Positions 59,205 through 64,000 of a DNA stretch of 64,000 nt are shown here, piece by piece. Each line of letters starts with the position of its first letter. Positions within the stretch are counted from its first letter, which is position 1. Under the pieces are notes generated by a model. The model saw nothing but the letters and a program-made list of their open reading frames with translations. It was not told the DNA's origin and made no database searches. The position numbers and the translations under genes are program-made. This DNA comes from Candidatus Calditenuaceae archaeon (lineage in GTDB: Archaea > Thermoproteota > Nitrososphaeria_A > Caldarchaeales > Calditenuaceae), in the NCBI GenBank assembly GCA_025058175.1, contig JANXED010000004.1, forward strand, positions 1 to 64,000. Direction: 5' to 3'.

Positions 59205-60110
59205 GTGGCGAGGGCTCTCTCGCACGTCGAGTCCGGCGACTCCGTTGGGCTGGAGCTGCTGAGGAGGATAGGGCCGTCGGTCAGGGGGATACCTGTAATT
59301 GGCCTTGTAGGGCCGCCGGGAGCCGGGAAAAGCACGCTGGTCGCGAGGCTTGTCGCGGAGTTCATGTCGAGGGGCAAGAGGGTCGCGGTGCTGGCCGTGG
59401 ACCCGTCGAGTCCGATCACGGGCGGCGCGGTCCTGGGCGACAGGGTCAGGCTGACCGGAGTCGTCTCCCACGACCAGGTCTTCTTCAGGAGCCTCGCGAG
59501 CAGGGGCGCACTCGGCGCGATCGCGAGGAACGTCAGGGCGATGACGAGGGTCCTCGACGCGGCGGGGTTCGACGTGATCCTGATCGAGACGGTTGGGGCC
59601 GGGCAGTCCGACGTGGAGATCATGAGCGTCGCGGACCTCGTCGTGGTCGTGGTCACCCCTGACTTCGGAGACAGCATACAGGCAGTAAAGGCGGGCCTCC
59701 TCGAGATCGGTGACCTCTACGTCGTCAACAAGTCCGACAACCCGGCGGCGAACGCGATGAAGATCACGCTGGAGAGCATGCTCACGGGGAGGAAGGGTGC
59801 GGTCGTGCTCAAGACCGTTGCAGCGACCGGGGCTGGCGTATCCGAGCTGGCGACGAGGATGCTCGCCCAGTTCGAGGAGCTCTCGAGGTCCGGCGAGCTG
59901 GAGAGGAGGAGGGCCAGGATCTTCGAGAAGGAGGTCGTCGAGGCCGCGTTGTCCGAGCTCCAGGAGTCGCTGAGGGAGCTGATGAGGTCCGAGTCGGTCA
60001 CCGAGTGGTTGGGGTCAGAGATCAAGGCCGGAGCGGAGCCGAGGGACCTCGCGAGAAGGGTGATAAGGACGCTGCTGGAGAGGAAGACCGCGGAGCTCAG
60101 AGCGGGCTGA
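59205..60110 (+). CDS. MeaB/ArgK-type P-loop GTPase
   Basis: 301 residues from the GTG at 59205. Walker A GLVGPPGAGKSTL, the LAVDPSSPITGGAVLGDRVR segment, ETVGAGQSDVEI and base-recognition NKSD define the MeaB/ArgK family, which protects and loads methylmalonyl-CoA mutase. The frame upstream encodes a peptide resembling the normal family N-terminus (LEALVTGVLAGSRVHVARAL). It is open to a CTG at 59136 that overlaps the ligase stop, so the true start may be that CTG. No mutase gene is in the window. The 3' end overlaps the convergent asparagine synthetase gene by 14 bp. Confidence 0.9.
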   Translation: MARALSHVESGDSVGLELLRRIGPSVRGIPVIGLVGPPGAGKSTLVARLVAEFMSRGKRVAVLAVDPSSPITGGAVLGDRVRLTGVVSHDQVFFRSLASRGALGAIARNVRAMTRVLDAAGFDVILIETVGAGQSDVEIMSVADLVVVVVTPDFGDSIQAVKAGLLEIGDLYVVNKSDNPAANAMKITLESMLTGRKGAVVLKTVAATGAGVSELATRMLAQFEELSRSGELERRRARIFEKEVVEAALSELQESLRELMRSESVTEWLGSEIKAGAEPRDLARRVIRTLLERKTAELRAG

Positions 60111-61068
60111 CGATCCCCGGTATCCTGGGGAAGGGCTGGACCTCTGCGACGTGCCTCGCGCCGACGACGTAGGCGACGAACCTCTCAACCCCTAGCCCCG
60201 CGCCCGCCGACGGCTTCAGCTTCCCCTCCATCGCGAGCCTCAGCAGGACCTCGTAGTCCTCAGGCCTGAGGCCGTCCCGCTTGATCTTCGTGAGCATCTT
60301 CTCGTAGTCGTGCTCCCTCTCGGCGCCCGAGAGGACCTCCCCGTAGCCCTCGGGCATGTAGAGGTCGTAGTTCCTCCAGGTCCCGGTCTCGAAGTCCTCG
60401 AAGTCGTAGAACTCCCTGGGTATGTCGGTGACCCAGACCGGCTCCTCGATCTTGTGGGGCAGGACCCTCTCCCACTCGGGACCATAGGCCCTCTCGAGCT
60501 CCCTCCTGCTCACGACCCTGAAGGGCGTCCCGAAGTCCCTCAGCTCCCTCCCGATCTCCCTCAGATCCTCTGAGAGCTCCGACCTGACGGCCCTGATCGC
60601 GCTCGTCACGAGCCTCTCGTACACCCTGAAGACGTCCTCCATCCTCCCATAGGCGATCTCCGTCTCGAGCTGGGTGAACTCGTAGAGGTGCCACCCCGTC
60701 TTTCCCCTCTCCCTCTTCTCGATCCTTATGTTCGGGGAGAGGATGAAGAACTTCGGCGGCCCGAGCGAGACCAGGACCCTCTTGTGAACGATCATCGACT
60801 GCATCGTCCTGACCCTCACCCCGTAGACTTCGAGCTCCGGCCTCGTCTCGATGCTCGCGCCGGGATCCGGCCAGAGCGGGTCGGTCGTCCTTGAGAGCAT
60901 CACGGGGAGCACCCACTCGAAGCCCATGTCGAGCAGCTCCTCGACCATCGACCTCAGCACCACGGTCCCCGCCCTGTAAGCGATCAATCTCCGCCTCGCG
61001 CCCATCGACTCGACCTTAGTCAGCTCCTCGAGGAGCCCGTCGTCGACCGTCTTGGGCTTCAGCATCAC
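60097..61068 (-). CDS. Archaeal asparagine synthetase related to AsxRS (AS-AR type)
   Basis: 323 residues. A class II aminoacyl-tRNA synthetase catalytic core without the N-terminal OB anticodon-binding domain: FILSPNIRIEKRERGKTG, the motif 2 area LYEFTQLETEIAYG and motif 3 GAGLGVERFVAYVVG. This matches the archaeal stand-alone AspRS/AsnRS paralogue that makes asparagine from aspartate, first described in Pyrococcus. A TATA-like GTATATTAAAG (minus strand, about 61091-61101) precedes the start at leaderless distance; GTG 61068 and ATG 61065 are adjacent candidates. Confidence 0.85.
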   Translation of the reverse strand: MMLKPKTVDDGLLEELTKVESMGARRRLIAYRAGTVVLRSMVEELLDMGFEWVLPVMLSRTTDPLWPDPGASIETRPELEVYGVRVRTMQSMIVHKRVLVSLGPPKFFILSPNIRIEKRERGKTGWHLYEFTQLETEIAYGRMEDVFRVYERLVTSAIRAVRSELSEDLREIGRELRDFGTPFRVVSRRELERAYGPEWERVLPHKIEEPVWVTDIPREFYDFEDFETGTWRNYDLYMPEGYGEVLSGAEREHDYEKMLTKIKRDGLRPEDYEVLLRLAMEGKLKPSAGAGLGVERFVAYVVGARHVAEVQPFPRIPGIVSPL

Positions 61069-61090
61069 GTCCCCTCCCTGAACCGACTCT

Positions 61091-61101
61091 TTAATATACG
61101 T
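61091..61101 (-). promoter_or_regulatory. TATA box of the asparagine synthetase gene
   Basis: On the minus strand GTATATTAAAG is about 27 nt before the GTG/ATG start at 61065-61068. Confidence 0.5.
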
Positions 61102-61145
61102 GTCGTTTGATCGGAGTTTGGCGCAAATTCACGTTGATGCAAGCC

Positions 61146-61290
61146 TCAAAGCCCTACTTCCTCCGGTATTTTGACGAGATCTATGATCATTTCAGTCAGA
61201 TTGACAACAATCGTCGGGCATCCAACGAATGAACCGTCCAGGTGACGAAGGGCCAGGTAAGCCACCGGGAAGTGACGCAGCTGGACTATT
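61146..61290 (-). other. Possible small ORF or gene remnant antisense to the infB leader
   Basis: In the 246-bp gap between the asparagine synthetase and aIF5B genes, one minus-strand frame encodes about 48 residues with protein-like composition (VAYLALRHLDGSFVG and NLTEMIIDLVKIPEEVGL) ending in TGA at 61146. The frame continues upstream only as antisense of infB, and no convincing start is seen. The region is less GC-rich than its surroundings, suggesting a decayed gene or recent insertion. Confidence 0.25.
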
Positions 61291-61295
61291 AATGA
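61288..61295 (+). promoter_or_regulatory. TATA box of infB
   Basis: CTATTAAT at about 61288-61295 is about 24-30 nt before the GTG at 61315 and ATG at 61321. Confidence 0.5.
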
Positions 61296-61314
61296 CTCGG
61301 CGGATGGGACGGGA

Positions 61315-63108
61315 GTGGGCATGGGAGAGAGGTGGGTGAGGGAGCCGATAGTGGTGGTCCTCGGGCACGTCGACCACGGGAAGACCAGCCTCCTAGACAG
61401 GATGAGGGGGACGATCGTCGCGGCGAGGGAGGCCGGAGGGATCACGCAGCACATAGGCGCGAGCTTCTTCCCCTACGACGCGATCCTCGAGACCTGCAGG
61501 ATGCTCCTGGGCGAGGTCAGGGCCGAGATCAAGCTGCCGGGCCTTCTCTTCATCGACACGCCTGGCCACGCGGCCTTCGCTAACCTGAGGAGGAGGGGAG
61601 GCTCGGTCGCGGACATGGCGATCCTCGTGGTCGACGCGATCCAGGGCGTCCAGGAGCAGACCGTCGAGAGCGTACAGCTCCTCAGGTCGAGGAGGACGCC
61701 GTTCGTCGTGGCGCTCAACAAGGTCGACCTGATCCCGGGGTGGAAACCGGTCCCGGGCGCGCCGCTGAAGGAAACGCTCTCGAGGCAGCACCAGAAGGCC
61801 GTCGAGGAGCTCGAAAAGAGGACCTACGCGCTGGTCGGCGAGCTGGCGAGGTACGGCTTCACCGCGGACCTCTACACCAGGATCAGGGACTTCACGAGGA
61901 CGCTCGCGGTGGTCCCGGTCAGCGCTAAGACCGGCGAGGGCGTACCAGATCTCCTCCTCCTGATGATCGGACTGGCCCAGGCCTACATGACCAAGAGGCT
62001 AGAGGTCTCGGAGGACGAAATCGAGGGCGTGGTCCTCGAGGTCGTTGAGGAGGTCGGGCTCGGGGCGACGGCGAACGTAATCCTCAGCTCCGGGGTCCTA
62101 AGGGAAGGCGACAGGGTCGTGATGATGGGGAGGAGGGGCCCGGTCGTCGCGAAGGTCAGGGCCCTTCTGCTCCCCAAACCCCTAGACGAGATGAGGGACC
62201 CGCGGGACGTCTTCAAGCGGGTCGAGTCGGTCAGGGCAGCGGCGGGCGTGAAGTTAGTCGCCGAGGGTCTCGACGAGGTCTACCCTGGCTCACCGGTCTT
62301 TGGGCTGAGGCGCGACGAGGACCTGGGCGCCGCGGTCGAGAGGCTACAGGAGGAGCTCGAGGAGTTCAGGATCACGACCGACAGGATAGGTGTCGTCGCG
62401 AAGGCTGACACGCTCGGGTCGCTGGAGGTCCTCGTCAACTACCTGAGGGAGCGCGGGGTCCCGATAAGGCTGGCGGACATAGGCGACGTCTCGAAGAGGG
62501 ACGTAGTCGAGGCGGAGGTGGTCCACATGAAGGACAAGTACCTCGGGAACGTGATCGCGTTCAACGTCGACGTCGACAAGGAGATCGAGCTTGAGGCGAA
62601 CAGCAGGGGCATCAGGATCTTCAGGGGCGAGGTCCTCTTCAGGCTGGTCGACGAATACCTGAACTGGGTCGCGGAGAGAAAGAGGGAAGAGGAGGAGGCG
62701 GAGTTCGGGAAGCTCGTGAAGCCGGGGAAGATCAAGTTCCTCGAGGGCTTCGTCTTCAGGAGGAGCGACCCCGCGATATTCGGCGTCGAAGTCCTCGCGG
62801 GCGAGATCGCGCCCGGCGTGAAGCTGGTCAACTCGTCCGGAAGGCAGGTCGGCGACGTGCACCAGATCCAGGAGATGGGCAGGCCGCTCCCAAGGGCCAC
62901 CGCGGGCATGAAGGTCGCGATCTCGATCAGGGGCGTTACCGTGGGCAGGCAGGTGAAGGAGGGCGAGACGCTGTACGTCCTGGTCCCGGAGAGGGACGCC
63001 AGGCTCCTGGTCACGAAGTTTTCGTCTAAGCTCGACGAGCATTCCCTGAGGGCGCTCGAGGAGCTGATCGGGCTGATGAGGAAGGTCGACCCGCTCTGGG
63101 CAAGGTGA
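61315..63108 (+). CDS. infB: Translation initiation factor aIF5B
   Basis: 597 residues from GTG 61315 (or ATG 61321). G domain: GHVDHGKTSLLDRMRG, switch region GGITQHIGASFFP, DTPGHAAFANLRRRGG and NKVDLIPGW. Domains II-IV follow with KADTLGSLEVL. The factor joins ribosomal subunits at initiation. There is no intein, unlike some archaeal homologues. The cca gene follows 2 bp later. Confidence 0.97.
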   Translation: MGMGERWVREPIVVVLGHVDHGKTSLLDRMRGTIVAAREAGGITQHIGASFFPYDAILETCRMLLGEVRAEIKLPGLLFIDTPGHAAFANLRRRGGSVADMAILVVDAIQGVQEQTVESVQLLRSRRTPFVVALNKVDLIPGWKPVPGAPLKETLSRQHQKAVEELEKRTYALVGELARYGFTADLYTRIRDFTRTLAVVPVSAKTGEGVPDLLLLMIGLAQAYMTKRLEVSEDEIEGVVLEVVEEVGLGATANVILSSGVLREGDRVVMMGRRGPVVAKVRALLLPKPLDEMRDPRDVFKRVESVRAAAGVKLVAEGLDEVYPGSPVFGLRRDEDLGAAVERLQEELEEFRITTDRIGVVAKADTLGSLEVLVNYLRERGVPIRLADIGDVSKRDVVEAEVVHMKDKYLGNVIAFNVDVDKEIELEANSRGIRIFRGEVLFRLVDEYLNWVAERKREEEEAEFGKLVKPGKIKFLEGFVFRRSDPAIFGVEVLAGEIAPGVKLVNSSGRQVGDVHQIQEMGRPLPRATAGMKVAISIRGVTVGRQVKEGETLYVLVPERDARLLVTKFSSKLDEHSLRALEELIGLMRKVDPLWAR

Positions 63109-63110
63109 CC

Positions 63111-64000
63111 ATGCGCCGGGCCGATCCGGAGGTCCTGGCAGAGGTCCTGAGGGCCGCCGAGGGGATTGCTGTCCCAACCCGCGATGAGGAGGAGAGACTG
63201 AGCTCGGTCGCGGAGAGGGTCCTCGGGGCCGTGAGGTCTTCCTTCTCCGGGGTCGAGGGTTACCTCGGGGCTTCGGTGGAGGGGTCGGCGGCTAAGGGCA
63301 CCTGGGTAAGGTCGAGGCCCGAGGTCGACGTCTTCGTGATGTTTTCTCCCGAGATCCCGGGGGAGAGGCTCGAGGAGCTGGTCGTGACGCGCGGTATCGC
63401 CGCGCTCGAGTCTGTCGGGGCCTCGTGGAGGCTCAGGTACGCCGAGCACCCCTACGTCGAGGGCTTCCTCTCCGGCGTCGGTGTGAACGTGGTCGGGTGC
63501 TACGAGGTCGAGAGGGGGAGGTGGATAAGCGCGGTCGACAGGACCCCCTACCACACCGCGTACGTCTCCTCGAGGCTCGACGAGAGGCTCAGGAGGGAGG
63601 TGAGGCTCGCGAAGGCCTTCGCGATGGGGATCGGCGTCTACGGGGCCGAGATCAAGGTCGGGGGGTTCAGCGGGTACCTGATGGAGCTGCTGGTCCTGAG
63701 GTCCGGAGGTTTCATCGAGCTGCTCGAGGACGCCTCCCGTTGGAGGCCGCCGAAGGTGATCGAGATGACCGGCGAGCTGAGCGAGGAGAGGGCGCTCGTG
63801 CTCTTCCAGAACAGCCCGCTGATAGTCACGGACCCCGTCGACCCCAGGAGGAACGTCGCGTCCGCGGTCACCCTTACAAAGCTCTCGGAATTCGTCCTCG
63901 CGGCGAAGCTCTTCCTCGCGAGGCCCTCGCTGGATTTCTTCGCACCTCCGAGACCTAGGCGCCCAGAGGCTTGGAGGGAGGTGATTGCGATCAGGTTCGA
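63111..64000 (+). CDS. cca: CCA tRNA nucleotidyltransferase, archaeal class I (partial at window end)
   Basis: About 296 residues are visible and the frame is still open at the last base. The nucleotidyltransferase motif is EGSAAKGTWVRSRPEVDVFV, with the GS..KGTW and D/E-x-D pattern of class I archaeal CCA-adding enzymes. The downstream HPYVEGFLSGVGVNVVGCYE and TPYHTAYVSSRL match the family. It adds CCA to tRNA 3' ends, needed since neither tRNA gene in this window encodes CCA. Full length is usually about 440 residues, so roughly a third is missing. Confidence 0.93.
   Translation, partial: MRRADPEVLAEVLRAAEGIAVPTRDEEERLSSVAERVLGAVRSSFSGVEGYLGASVEGSAAKGTWVRSRPEVDVFVMFSPEIPGERLEELVVTRGIAALESVGASWRLRYAEHPYVEGFLSGVGVNVVGCYEVERGRWISAVDRTPYHTAYVSSRLDERLRREVRLAKAFAMGIGVYGAEIKVGGFSGYLMELLVLRSGGFIELLEDASRWRPPKVIEMTGELSEERALVLFQNSPLIVTDPVDPRRNVASAVTLTKLSEFVLAAKLFLARPSLDFFAPPRPRRPEAWREVIAIRF

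Noticed and set aside
1-64000. CRISPR array or insertion sequence
   Set aside because: No regularly spaced repeats, no cas genes, no transposase frame and no terminal inverted repeats were noticed.

Overview
The window is a GC-rich (roughly 60-65%), densely packed archaeal chromosome segment. Archaeal markers include fibrillarin and Nop5, Trm1, Trm5, Toprim-type DnaG, an Sm-like protein, a PAC2 protein, Dph6, RpoN, aIF5B, an archaeal CCA-adding enzyme, an AsxRS-like asparagine synthetase, a preflagellin/prepilin peptidase and tRNAs with anticodon-loop introns. CdvB (ESCRT-III) and CdvC (Vps4) place it in the TACK/Thermoproteota group. The high GC, AGG/GAG-rich codon use and gene mix would fit a thermophilic Nitrososphaeria/Caldarchaeia (Aigarchaeota)-like lineage, but that rank is an inference. 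Many genes appear leaderless: a TATA-like box lies 24-30 nt before a start codon that is often GTG or TTG. Operon genes commonly overlap as ATGA, GTGA or TTGA.

Layout. 1-4.9 kb: two secreted, membrane-anchored zinc metallopeptidases around a SHOCT-tailed membrane protein. 4.9-10 kb: a family 5 uracil-DNA glycosylase, an AbrB-PhoU regulator, an isocitrate/methylisocitrate lyase-family enzyme, a catalytic thiolase and a zinc MDR dehydrogenase. 10-17 kb: an RNA-processing block (trm1, THEP1 NTPase, rnhB, fibrillarin, nop5, trm5, GTPBP-like GTPase). 17-20.6 kb: a TAXI-type TRAP transporter with DUF1850. 20.6-30.6 kb: mixed metabolic and informational genes, including a pyrimidine-dimer glycosylase, a remnant of class II ribonucleotide reductase, Hsp20, an orphan 2-oxoacid:ferredoxin oxidoreductase gamma-alpha chain, SmAP, PAC2, Dph6, a CinA-like protein and PGI/PMI. 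30.6-37.8 kb: prepilin peptidase, rpsB-eno-rpoN, split MetE, rpsM, dnaG and a Urm1/MoaD-like ubiquitin fold protein. 37.8-42.5 kb: a MoxR-DUF58-membrane-secreted protein operon.

42.5-44.25 kb is the clearest accessory spot. A lower-GC insert carries a frameshifted dprA-like (SLOG) gene and a ComF-like phosphoribosyltransferase gene with an in-frame amber codon. It sits exactly between two intron-containing tRNA genes, Ser(CGA) and Trp(CCA). 44.3-46.8 kb: an IscU/SufU scaffold and convergent cdvC/cdvB.

46.9-55.5 kb is an acyl-CoA metabolism block: E1 alpha/beta, an acyl-CoA dehydrogenase, two thiolase-fold proteins that have both lost the catalytic Cys and His, two DUF35 zinc-ribbon/OB proteins, and a divergent acetoacetyl-CoA synthetase. 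The degenerate thiolase pair with two DUF35 proteins is the best candidate for an undescribed enzyme complex, possibly an acyl-CoA aldolase/lyase. 55.5-64 kb: a secreted beta-propeller-like protein, a small unknown protein, DNA ligase, a MeaB-type GTPase, asparagine synthetase, aIF5B and the start of cca, cut by the window end.
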